A DNA stretch of 64,000 bases from Archilochus colubris. Its lineage: Eukaryota; Chordata; Aves; Apodiformes; Trochilidae. The notes below the pieces were generated by a model. The model was given only the letters and a program-made list of their open reading frames with translations. It was not told the origin of the DNA and did not search any database. Positions 27,485-39,000 of the stretch are shown here, in pieces. The stretch covers positions 18,707,158 to 18,771,157 of the forward strand of contig CM041097.1 in NCBI GenBank assembly GCA_023079485.1. The letters run 5' to 3'. The position numbers and the translations under genes are program-made. How positions within the stretch are numbered: position 1 is the stretch's first letter; each line of letters starts with the position of its first letter.

Positions 27485-29833
27485 GACAAACCCAGAAATC
27501 CCAAAGCAATCTGGTATTCTGTGCTTTAGGAAGGGGCTGGGGGTTGTTTGGGTGCTGGAGATGCTGGAAGGTGGGTGATTCAACCAGGGCCTCTGCAGTT
27601 TCAGGGGGAAAAAACCCAAACAATCCAGGCAGAAGTAAAATGCAGGTGCAGGGAGGTTTCCTGGAGACATTTGGGTGTGCACAACTCCGCTGCCAGCAGT
27701 TCCAGAGGTCTGCTGGTGCTGTGTTGCTATTCCAGACAGGGAATGGTGCAAGGAGCTGGACAGGCAGAGGCAGGTGGTGCTGTTCCACATGATAAAGGAT
27801 ATTCTTTTTATTTCTTCTTTCCTCTATGTCCCTTTATTAAGATGATGGGTTTGGTTAAGGAATTAAGCTGTTTTCCTGCTTTTTCTGGATTTTAAGCTGA
27901 ATCAATGCTTCGGAAGATTGCTACCAAAAGGTGCTTCTTACTCCTCACAACCTTGGCTCCCCTGCCTCCCCTTGGCACCCTGGCACGGGGTGCTCTGGTT
28001 CCTGGAGCTGTCAGCAGCTTGGGGGGGTGTGAAGGTGGCTTTGGTCCCAGCAATGTCCCATCTGCAGTCAGCAGGGCTGGGTGGGTTTTTGTCAGCATCA
28101 GCTGCAGCTGTGTGGCTGGAGGGGTTGCTGGCAGCATCCCTGTCACCCACACCTGGGCCTGAGAGTGAAACATTGATTGCCACAAAACAGAACTTACTGA
28201 TCTTGCCTGATTCTGCCTGATTTTCACCCAGGTACAGCCTGAGGGTGGCAGTTCCCTGTCCTTTCTGTCCCCCCCTTCTGCACCATCCCTCTGGCTGCCA
28301 GGCACTAAGCTGATTAGGCAGCTTCCAGCGCCGAGCACTCCCTGCTTAAGTTACTTATAAGACAGCTGGTTTTTAGCCTCATTTCTAAACAAACGAGGCT
28401 TATGTGATTATAGTGTCTGTCTCTTGTCCCCTCCTTGGCCAATTGCAATCTTCACTCAGGGATTTTTGCTTTTCAGAGAGGTTAACTTGCAGAAAGTTTG
28501 TTTGGTGAACCGGTGAGCGAGCGAACTGAACTGATTCTCCTGATGCCCCTGGAGAAAAGGGCCCCAGCACAAGGTGCTCCTCATCTCCCAGACCTGATGC
28601 AAGAGGGAGAATGCAGGGTGAAAGGGAAATCCCTGCTCCATGCCTGTGTTTTGCCCAGCTCTGGCAAACTGAGCATCAGGAGCAAAGTGTCCCGGACAGA
28701 TGTGCGGTGGCTGCGGGGCTCAGTGCTTTCTCTGCTCCAGCTTCAGCTGTGCTGGGTAAGGGGGAGCATCCCACTGCTGCCTGGGTCCCTGCCCACCCCC
28801 TCGTGCCCTCAGTGATCCTGGGATTGCTTTTCTGATCCCTGATTACCCGGGTGGTATGTGTAAAGGCAGCAGAGCTGTCTGTGTGAGCTGGAAATTCATT
28901 GCCATGGGTGCAGAACCACTCCAGGCAGAGCTCAGAGTGCTGTGCAGGGCTGAGCTGCCTGGGGGCTGGTCCTTTCCTCCAGCAGAGTAACCCTGTCCTG
29001 AAAATTGCTCTTATCAAATTATCTTGACAGCTGAGGGCTAAATTCTTTGGAGGCTGATGTCACCTCGTGCTGCGTGGTAAAGATGCTCGGAGTCCAGAAC
29101 ACATCTTGTACCAGTTACTGTTCCACTGGGGTGCTCTGAATGCTGCTGAGCACTGAAATCCTCTGCATGTCCATTTCTGTAGAATTCTCTCTCCTTTACT
29201 CCCCTGTGAATGACACTTAAATGCTCATTACAGCTGAATGTGTCTCCTCTTGGCAGCCCCCTGATATTTTTGCCTCCTAAGGCAGAACCTGAGGATGGAT
29301 AATGGATTGTGGAAAAAGTAGTTCTGGGATTATGGAAGGAAAGCAAAGGTTTCATGTTCTGGTCCTGATTAATGAACTAAACTAGATTGTGTCCTTTCAG
29401 ATACATAAATGGAAGATTAAGGACATATGAGATTTATGAACAAGGTCATTAGTGTTCCAAATTTCTCTCATTAGGTCTCTTGCATTTCTTTCCAACTTAC
29501 ACAGTTCTCATTAGAGGAATTTATGAACTGGAATGACTACAAATACACAGTATTTTAAACCATCTCTACTTTTAATTGCAAACCAAAAAGTAATTATATT
29601 TCTGTGCTGTAATGGATTTTTACTTCTGTGCAGGTATTTTTTGGATAGAAACTTGACAGAAGACCTTCTGGGAGGGAGTGAGAAGAGTGGAAATTGTACC
29701 ACTTAGTCCAATTTACAGTTCAGCTGCAAATCCTGAAGCATCACTTTAATTTAGTAACCTTGTTAGAACCAAGTTGCTATTGCAAGCTCACAAGGCTGAT
29801 TTTTTGTTTGTTTTTTTTTTTTTTCCTCACTAG
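27485..29833. other. Non-coding DNA just upstream of CHL1 coding exon 1, with a slightly CpG-richer part
   Basis: CpG dinucleotides are more frequent at about 28320-29100 than elsewhere in the window, although not at the level of a clear CpG island. A possible small non-coding exon lies at 28477-28512. The last 40 bases form the T-rich tract of the splice site at 29833. Confidence 0.5.
28477..28512 (+). other. Candidate non-coding 5' exon of CHL1 (speculative)
   Basis: A 3' splice-like site (GATTTTTGCTTTTCAG) ends at 28476, and a consensus donor GTGAGC starts at 28513, leaving a 36-nt exon-like unit. A TATA-like CTTATAAG occurs at about 28354. Splice-like pairs arise by chance, so this is only a candidate. 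Confidence 0.2.
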
Positions 29834-29932
29834 GCTTTCATTTTCATGTCCTCACATCTGATTTGAAGTGACGGTGAGAGGAAGCAGAAGGAATCTCTCA
29901 TCCTGTTTGGGCTCCTTGTTTACAGAAGAGTG
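29834..29932 (+). promoter_or_regulatory. CHL1: End of CHL1 5' UTR with a 6-codon upstream ORF
   Basis: A long T-rich tract followed by CTCACTAG at 29826-29833 is a strong 3' splice site, so this 99-nt leader segment begins an internal exon and at least one non-coding exon lies further 5'. A short upstream ORF (ATG 29846-29848, stop TGA 29864-29866) precedes the main start. The main ATG at 29933 has G at -3 and G at +4, a good Kozak context. No promoter can be assigned here. Confidence 0.75.
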
Positions 29933-30023
29933 ATGGAGATGCTGTTAAGCACAAAAGGGATCACCATATGCCTGTTTTTCTTTGTATTGAGTTTGGCAGC
30001 AGCTATTGAAATACCATTATCAG
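29933..30023 (+). CDS. CHL1: CHL1 coding exon 1: signal peptide and mature N-terminus
   Basis: This exon encodes 30 residues: a short polar start, a hydrophobic core (ITICLFFFVLSLAAA) and then IEIPLS. It is a secretory signal peptide with likely cleavage after the Ala run near residue 24. I chose the first ATG, not the Met two codons on, because it puts the IEIP motif at residue 25, as I recall for human CHL1. The donor is GTGAGT and the exon ends in phase 1. Confidence 0.93.
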
Positions 30024-33000
30024 GTGAGTTGTAGCTATTTGCTGAACACTTTGCTGCTTTGTTTTTGTAGCCCTCCTATTTTTTAAACATTTCCCCAAAG
30101 CAAAAAATATTAAACCCTGCTTTGCAGTTTTATCTTTTGAATTTAATTCTGCCAGAACGTGGCCTTTGGGAAATTCAGGTGTGATAAAGCATAAGCTCCC
30201 TTTTTTGGGTCTGTTTAAATATGTAGTGGTAAACTTGTCTTATCTCAGATACTTGGTGTTTGTGATCCAGGCCATGGCTTAGCTCTGAGGGTTTGGGTTT
30301 GTCCTTCATATAAATTCCTCCTTCTGGCTCTGAATCTCCCTGAATTTTATTTGATGTACTTGGAGCCTTGTCTTCCAAGCTGCCTTTTCAGCTTCGTCAG
30401 GAGCAGGTGGAAGTCTCAGGGCTTGCACTGATCCCCAGAGCAGAATTTCCTGTGCCTGGCATCCTGCCCTGGGAGCATCTCCTTTATCCTTCTCTGTCCA
30501 GGATGCATTCAAACTGCCTCTTTTACACAGTTAGTGTGGTTTCAGGACATGGGTAAAATATGAGATGAGGCTCAAGGGTGATGATCCAAAGAAAAGCACT
30601 GGACCCCACTTCCTGGAGTAAAGCCCAGACCTCCCAGGCTTTGCTTTTTTCAAACCTAAACAGACCAGGAGGCTTACAAACTACAGGGTTTTTGGGGAAA
30701 AAGAAAAGAAAACAAAGCAACAATCAGCAGTATTTGGTTTTGAATAAATAAATAAACATACAAACCTAAGGAAAAAGAAACTTAGGATCTTTGCAGGGCT
30801 TTGGGTGCTGTGGGCACAGTGTAGGAGACTTCCAGTGTCAGGGCATCCTGTGGGCTTGCCAGGAGCCCTGGCTGCAGAGGAGAAGGCCATCAAGTGGGCA
30901 GAATATTGATTTAAAGCTATCCAAACTTTTTAGGTTTTTTAGAGCAGTTTTTAGAGGAAGGTACCATTTGTCCTTGTGTTTAAGTAAAGCAAAAAGGGAG
31001 CTGGGACTGTAAAGTGCAGGACAAACTGGGCATCCTCTGCTTTTAAGTACCTACACAGGGGAACCATCCTGCTCTTAATTTGCTTTAATGAAGCATTTGA
31101 GATTTTAATCAAAGGGAATTATGTCTGATCAGTGAAGCTGGTGGGCCTGGAATTGTTTGGCTTTGAGACCACATAGCATGGCAGGCACCACCTTCTGCTT
31201 CAGCTTTGAGCTTCCTGAACTTAAAAGAGAAACCAGAAGAGGATGTTAATTTTCTTCCTGGCTGTTTAGAGCAATGTAATGATCCTGTTATCCCCAGCTC
31301 CACTGCAGGGAGCATTCTCCCTTCTGCAGCTCTGTCACACAGGTACTCACAACACTTTAATTCCCTAAGAAAAAAAAGAAAAGGACAAAAAAGTTAGTGA
31401 AACATCATTTTGTGACCATGGGACTGCTAAGGGCTCTTTTCCCCTGCCGTGCCCTGGAGGAGGTATTAAGTTGTCTTTGCAGTCCATGGATTTCCTGGCA
31501 GTTTTATCTAGGGTGGAGTTTGCTGCTTCATGTCTGTGTAGCTGTCTCTGGATTTCAAAAGGCAGCTACTGACTGAACAAGTTGAGCAGTCCACATTCCC
31601 AGGCTTTGGCTTTGGCTTCAGCAGGACCCCAGCTCTCCTCTGGCCTGGGGCTGGTCACACAGGGGTGCTGGTGATGCCAGCAGGGCCTGGCTGAACATGT
31701 CCCTGCTGTCACCCCTCCCTCTGGCCACTGGGTCAATGCAGAGCTCAGTTTTGGGAGCTGGGAGTTCTATCAGTGCCAGGAGGAGGAGGATGACCACCTT
31801 CACAGGAGTAAGGCAATCTTGGTGTTGTCCCTTTCAATGAAAGGACCCAAGCAGAACAGAGTTTTGCTGAAGTGGTATTTTAACCCATTTTAACCCAGTT
31901 CCTCTTTGTGTTCAGTTGTGCAGCTTCCAACAATCACAGAGCAATCCCACACTCAGGTTGCCTACCCTTTTGATGAGGACTTTACAATGAAGTGTGAAGC
32001 TAAAGGGAACCCCCAGCCCAGGTGAGTACTGCTGATCCCTGCAGGACCAAGCAGAGATGAAGTTTGCTTTTAGGGTTTGCTGGTTTGCTGGAGGGAAGGG
32101 GACCTGCTCACCACCCTCAACCAGGTTTTGGGTTTCCATTTTGGCCATTCAGCTTTTGTTGCTGGGTCACTTCCATTCCCCCTGTGAACAGAGAGCAAGA
32201 TGCCTTTTCCTTGTTGGGAGATGTTCTGTTTTCTCTCCCATGTGCCAAGTTCACCCCATGATTTAAAAGAGCTTGGCTGGGCTGAGCTGCAGAAGATAGG
32301 AGGTGAGGAATGGGAATCTGAAGGTCCCAGCTGCCTGCTGCCTTTTCCCCAGCAACCCTTTAAAAGCAAACAGTAAATCCTGTATTCAGAGATGACATTT
32401 GCATTTTATCAGATACCTGGGCTGTGCCTGACATCATTGTGGCAGTGGTGATGTTACAAATATGCACATAAGGAGTTCTTCAAATCAATATCCAGAGATA
32501 AGCTTCATGCATTTTACACCAATGTAAAAAGGAAAAAAATTACTTTAAATGAAAACATGATTCACAGAAATGTAATAATAACAGAGTAAAAGCTCCTCCT
32601 GAGACTTCCCCTGCTGGATGGTGTGTAGGCTAAATTAACAGCTGCTTTGCAAGTCATTTTTACTCTTTAATCCTTCCTTTCTCCTTTTCTCTGAAATAAA
32701 GTTTAAACTTGCCTAAAAGAAAAGCAGTATCTATTTTTATATCAAGGTTATTTGATCAATTTTAATTGAGCTCTGAGTGGAGATTTTTAGTAGTATTAAA
32801 AAATTTCCTTTATTTCACTGTTTGCCATCAGATCAGTGAAAAGTTTTCTGGGATGTTTGAATGTGTGTGATAGAGCTGGTTAGGCCACAAGAATTCTTAC
32901 TTATTCCTCTCCTTACAGTCACAATGCATTTTGCATCAGTGAAATGCCAAAATCTAAGTTTTTTTAACATTAATATGGCAAAATGTTGAAAAAGATACAA

Positions 33001-36000
33001 GTTCCACTAAAAGTATGTTATACTGTAGTTCAGCCCAGTTTCAAGCCACCAGACTTGCAGATAAACTGGGACCAATACTTCAGCACTCATCAAAGTTACA
33101 GAAGCATCAAAACTGGAAGTGATTTGCTCTCAAGACCAGGAGAAAAGCTCAAGTCATCTCCAGTTCCCTGGGTTCCTCCATGAGAAGAGCTCCTGCTGGC
33201 CTTTGGCCATCAAAGAACTTCCTCTCCTTTTTCACAGCCCTTTTTGCTCTTCTTTTCACTGCATGGCTCCTGCTTTCACAGATGGTCTCTCTGATTTTTT
33301 GTCCTTGCCTTAAGCTTGGCATTCTTATTTCATGTCACAGTCAGTTAACCCCAAAATAAAGTGGCCAACAGAGACGTGCCCAGTGGCTACCACAGCTTCC
33401 AGTAGCACCACGGTAATTTTCCTACTCAACTCTGTCTTCTTATATCAAGTTTTTCATTTTATTTTAACAGTGCATTGTTGGGCCCACACTGACCACTGGT
33501 TTGTGCCTTTTATTGCTCTGTCCTGTCCCCTCTCCTTTGTAACACTTGTATTATTTTCCAGCTTCAACTGGACTAAAGATGGGAAACCCTTTGATTTGTT
33601 GTCTGACCCAAGGATAACTACCCTGAACAACTCTGGAACATTTGTGATACAAAACCATGGAATCATCTCCCATTTCCAAGGGAAATATCGTTGCTATGCA
33701 TCCAACCTACTGGGAACTGCCATGTCAGAAGAGATTGAGTTAATTGTTCCAAGTAAGGGCTTTTCCTTTGCTTTTATTTTGGTTTTGTAAGGGGAAAACT
33801 TCCTTTCCTCAAACTAAATGGGAAAGAATTAGTAACTAAGGTGGTGTGTGGTAAAACAGGGGTGAATGTTGGATGGAAAAAAAAAATAATCAGTGTGCTC
33901 CTTAGAATGATTTAATTTCATTCCTGCTTTTGAGGACAGAAACCAAATCTGACTGCAGGAGTTCAGACAGTACTGCTGGACTGTCAAGCCCTTGCAGGTT
34001 TCCAGGTGCTGGTACTGAGGCTCCTTACCACCTGGAATTAATACAAATGCAGCTGGGTAAATAAAATATATGTTTTCCTGGATATATTCATTTGGAAAAA
34101 GATTTATTGTTTACTTTTGCTTTCTGCCCCAGTTTGCCTCTGGAGCAGGAGTTAGTGGGTAAATTACTCTAAACTTTTTAATTGCCATCTCAGGAGAGCT
34201 GAATCCTCAGTGGTAGAAGATTATTATTTGTTTTGACTTGACTATTTAAATGCCTTTATAAAGCATTTGCTTTGCCTTTGCCATAAAGCCCAAATACAAA
34301 TCTTTTCTGATTTGTATTTGCTTAGAGCCAATATTTGCTCTTTTGAGGCTTCCTCTTCTAATGCTTTTCTCTTTCTGTAAAGAAGAAAACATAAATATTG
34401 ATGAGAATTGGAGTCTGGTAAATTCTCCACCTAATCTGGGCAGAGACATTTTGTTTGTGAGCTGATGCCAGCACATCATGAAAAGAGAGAAATTAAAATA
34501 GTTGGGGAAATAAAAGAAGGCAGAAAAAATGGCTGAGCAGCTCTCCTAACTGCAGCATGGTGACTGAAAGATATTAGCTGCTCATGAGAGAGGGAAATAA
34601 TGGCATAGATAATGAAATAGTTTTGGAAATGAATTAAAAATTCAAAATGTAGTAGGCAATAAAGGAATAGGAAGTCATTGTCAGAGAAAAAAAAAATGGT
34701 TTGAGCCAAATCCCTTTGAGGAAGTGGTGTAAAAGGCACTTTGTGGGTTTGGGGGAAGTCCTGAGTTAGAGTGATCTAATCCTGGGGAAATTTAATTGAT
34801 AAAGAATTAGGGATCATGTGATGCTTCCACTTTCCAAACGTTTATTGGAAAGCAAATGCTGTCAAGAGTGGTAAGAGTGTAATATTTCAGCTTGGCAACT
34901 CTGACTGAGTGCCCAGAGATTGGGAGGAGAAAATGGTCCCATTTCAGAGCAAGGAACATGGAAGCAGAAGCTGGGGGAAAGGATGGGAGCCACAGCAGCT
35001 TATTACTGCAAAACAGCAACTGATGCAAATGTCTCAAAGCTCAAGGGAAAGAGATCCAATCAACTGTGAGTTCATTAGTCTGATGTCAGGAGTGTTCAGG
35101 GTTTGGTATAAATACTTACAGGGAGAATATTAAAGAGCTGGAGCTGAATGGGAAATGAGCTCAGAGATGGGGCTGTGGAAATGACTTATCTTGGAAGTGT
35201 GTCCTTCCATCATTAGCACAGAGGAAGGGCAGAGAGGGGGAGAGGGGTGATTTTAAGGACCAAGGTTAGAGGTGTGGAATGAAATTTGGAAGGAAATACA
35301 AAGTTCAGGGTAATGATTAGGATGAGATTGTTAACAAGCAGCTTTACTCCAGTGAAGGTGCATCACCTCCAGCACCAGAACATCTTGGTACTCCACGGCT
35401 ACTGAAACAAAAAAGATACTTAAAAATGAAGAACAAGTTTGTGACTGTATCTGAGGTTAGTGAATCTCTACTCACAGCGTATAATTTGTGCTTTTAATAT
35501 AAAATTGTCTATACTAGGCTGAGCAGATATTAAGTAAACTGGGGGTAGGGAGCAAGAAATGAATTGGGAAGTTACAAACTTGGTTACTAGCAAAGGCAAA
35601 AGGAATTTTAGTGCTAATATATGCAAAGCCCTAATTCCAGAAAATAAATAAGTGGTACAGATAATGTACTAAAGGGATTCACCCAACTCTCACACCTTTT
35701 AAGGCACATTTACTTTTATTTGTGCTCTCCTCTTGTAAATCTTTTCATTTCATGGTGCAGTGTAGATACTGTGAGTTAAATCAGGATTCAGAGAGCAATA
35801 AAAGACACCTTTGATTTTCTTAAGTGCTGGCTGGTCAACAACTGAAGTGAAGGAGAGCTCTGGTGTGCAGATCTGCTGCAAATGAGGCAATCAGGGACAC
35901 AGAAGAGTTGGGGATAAATCACCTCTATTCACCTTCAAGTTTTGCAGCAGGGCCTGGGACATGTGAGATCACTCTGTGCATTCATGATAACAGCCCAGAG

Positions 36001-39000
36001 CTGGCAAGGCTTTTTACTCACCAAAAATGTCCTTGGCAAGTCAGGCTGCCAGGGAAAGGAAGGCAAACCCAGCCAGTCAGACTGGGCCAGGTTTCACCAT
36101 AAATTACATTTCCATTGCAGAAGGAGAATACTGGGTCTGTAAGGAAAGTAAAGCTGCTGCCTAAAAGGGGAACAAAAGGCTGTTTACTCACAGCATTCAT
36201 TCCAGGAAAGCAATGGAAATGTCAGCAGATATCATCACTAAATCTCACCTCCATAATGAAAATCCCACAACTCCCCTTATATATGATGACATTGAGGAGA
36301 GTGGGGAAGAATGGGGTCTGAGGAGCTCTATATGTTCACATTGTTTCCAAAGTCCAGATTGGTACAAGATAGATGCAGCATGGAAATGAATTGAACTGGT
36401 GAGAACACAGAGCTCAGCTCCCCTCCTCCTGTCTTTAGGGAATCTGCTGCTTGAATTGCTGAGTAGGCCCAGTGCCAGAGGAAGGAGAAGAAGTAGAGTT
36501 TAAACTTCTTTAATTAACTCTGGTGTAAAAGACTTCTCCATGGTAGACTGTGAGAAGATTTATGCTCACTATTTATGCTCTAAAAGACCAAGGATCTGAG
36601 GATGGAAACATGGACTACCCATAAAATTGTCCAGTGTGTAGCTCTGAATATTCTGTAGTCATTAAAAGATACTGAGCTGATGCTGAAATAGGAGTCAGAA
36701 ACACTCTTGGGGAAGGCAGTTCAGTATTACTGGAAAATAAAACAAAAGAGAAACTATTTTCTCTGTGGGCAGTGAGAATAAAACTTCTTACCTCCCAAGC
36801 CCAGTCTTTTACATCTTTGACAACTTTTCTGCCCATCTAAATGGTTGGGATCACTCTGACCATCAGTTTGGAAAAGGGGATAAGAGATTTACACAGGAAA
36901 AAACCCATCACTGATCCCATCATAGGAGCTGCCTGGAGAATGAGTGGGCTGACAGCCGTGGTCTTCCTGGCAGCCAGGCTTTCCTAGCTTTTTCAGTTTA
37001 ATGCAGCAATTAACCAGAAAATCCATAAATAAGCAGGATGGTACCTCCTGAATGGTTCAAAGGCTGCAATGAACATTACAGATTTAACTGCTGTTCCTGC
37101 TCCATGGAGGAGAATAGCAATCAGCACCCTGAGATACCCTCTGGAAGCTGCCCAAGCTGTAGTCAATATAAATCAGGTGGGGGATGACTGCAAGTCACGT
37201 AGATGATTCTTGGATAAGTGGGGCTGTTTGCTGCACAAGCTGCTGATCTGTATAACAAATCACTCAGCTGGTAGTTAAAGTGGTAAAGAGGTGGGAATTC
37301 CCAGGACAGGGAAATTTCTGCACTGTTTCCACTCACTCTTGCATTGCTGAAGAATTTCTTTGAATGGAAGAACTGAAGAACATCCCTGATGGGGCAGGCT
37401 GGCCCAGGACACATCTCCAGCAACATCCAGAGAGAAGGTTATAAAACCAGACCTGGTGTACAGTGATTTTTTTTTTTTCCCTGCAATAATTTCCAAATAT
37501 ATTTGCTAATTGCTGATTTACAGAAGTGAGCTGACTCCTGTTTTACACCAGGACACAGGGGTCTTGAGGACTTGTGTGGTTACATGGAGAAGCCCTCTTC
37601 CTTTGGTTCAGTTTCTCACATCAGCTGCTATACATTGCTGTCCTTGATCCAGCTTTATCTTTGTGAAGCTGCTGTAGGCACAAGAGGACAAAAACAAGGC
37701 TGATGGGTACCTGGGTACATCTGGGGACTGGATTACCCCAGCTCTGGGGACTTTATTTCTCAGTCTCTACTGCTAAACTCCAAGTTAGAGTTTAAATTGC
37801 ATTGTGTTGGTCTCCCTCCTGTTTTAGTTGAGGTGATCACTTTTCTGAACTGCTAAGAAGCAGGAAGGAATATCCCAACCTCCTTTTTGCCAGGGGTATT
37901 TCAACCTAATCTCAAATCCAGTTCAGTCACCCTGGGGATTACACAGAGCCTGGTTCCTTACACAAATGACCCTGGACACTGAGAATCTTTCATTAAAAGA
38001 TGTTCTGCAATTCTGTTTTTTGAGTGCTCTACAGCATCCATGCTACAACCTTGTCAGGAATTCACAGTTGGGCAGCAAAGCCCTTCCCAGGAGTGTTTTG
38101 GGAGCTTTCTATGTCCCAGGGGAAATCCAGGGTTTGGGGTTTTCTCTTCCTTATGGCCATTTCATCCATGGGATTGCTTGCTCCAGGAGAGCAATCCCCC
38201 TGAATCTTCAACCAGCCTTTCCCAGGGTCATGAAATAATCTTGTTCTCCACCATGTTATGGATATGGGGGAGGTTGTGCTGGATTTTCTGTCCTTTCTCA
38301 TTACATCTGTGTGTGGGGAACTGCAGGAAAGATTGACACACCAGTTTTATGGCCTCGCTGCAGGGAAATCAATTGGGTGTAAATTTTACAGTGGCCACGT
38401 GCTAGACTGAGAACTTCATAGAGGATTAAACACCCCCGTGCCACAATTCATCTTGGATGATATTTTTGGAGTGTAATTCAGCTCTGATAGTCTCTGTGAT
38501 CAGCCACAAATCAGCAGTGATTGGTTCTGGAATAGCCACTGATTAAAAAAGAACACTGGAAAAAAAAAAAAACCAACATAAATATTGCCTACTTATACAT
38601 CCTGAAGATAAATGTTAAAGAGGCAAAGTCTGATGTGATGTGAGCTGCTTGGTGTTAATAAATCTCCTCATAGAGAATTCAGAAGCAGGTTTTTTTCTGC
38701 TCTTTGAGACCAATGGGACCCTAGCAAGGAAATGTGCCTTGCAGAAGGTTTGACTCAGGGATTTATCATAAAAGTTGAGGTTTTCTCTCTTGCAAAACTT
38801 CAAGGGTTGAAAACACTCAAAGCTATGCATTGAGGGGTTTAACATGTTTTCCATGAGAACAGGGAAACTCATGTTTTCCATGGTTTTCACAATGAAAAGC
38901 AGCATGGAAGAGCCCAGCAGCTCTGAGCACTTGTGGCTCAAGGACTTATTTGAGGTGGAGGACATTTGGGTTCAATTTGCTGCTTCCTCTAGTGAAGTCC

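Noticed and set aside
27228..27895. Overlapping 115-186 aa open frames on both strands
   Set aside because: A large part lies in the CR1 fragment at 27271-27484, and the rest has no domain signature.
38615..38965. 116-codon - strand open frame rich in Ser, Lys and Phe
   Set aside because: I considered a transposase remnant, but no catalytic motif or terminal inverted repeat is visible.
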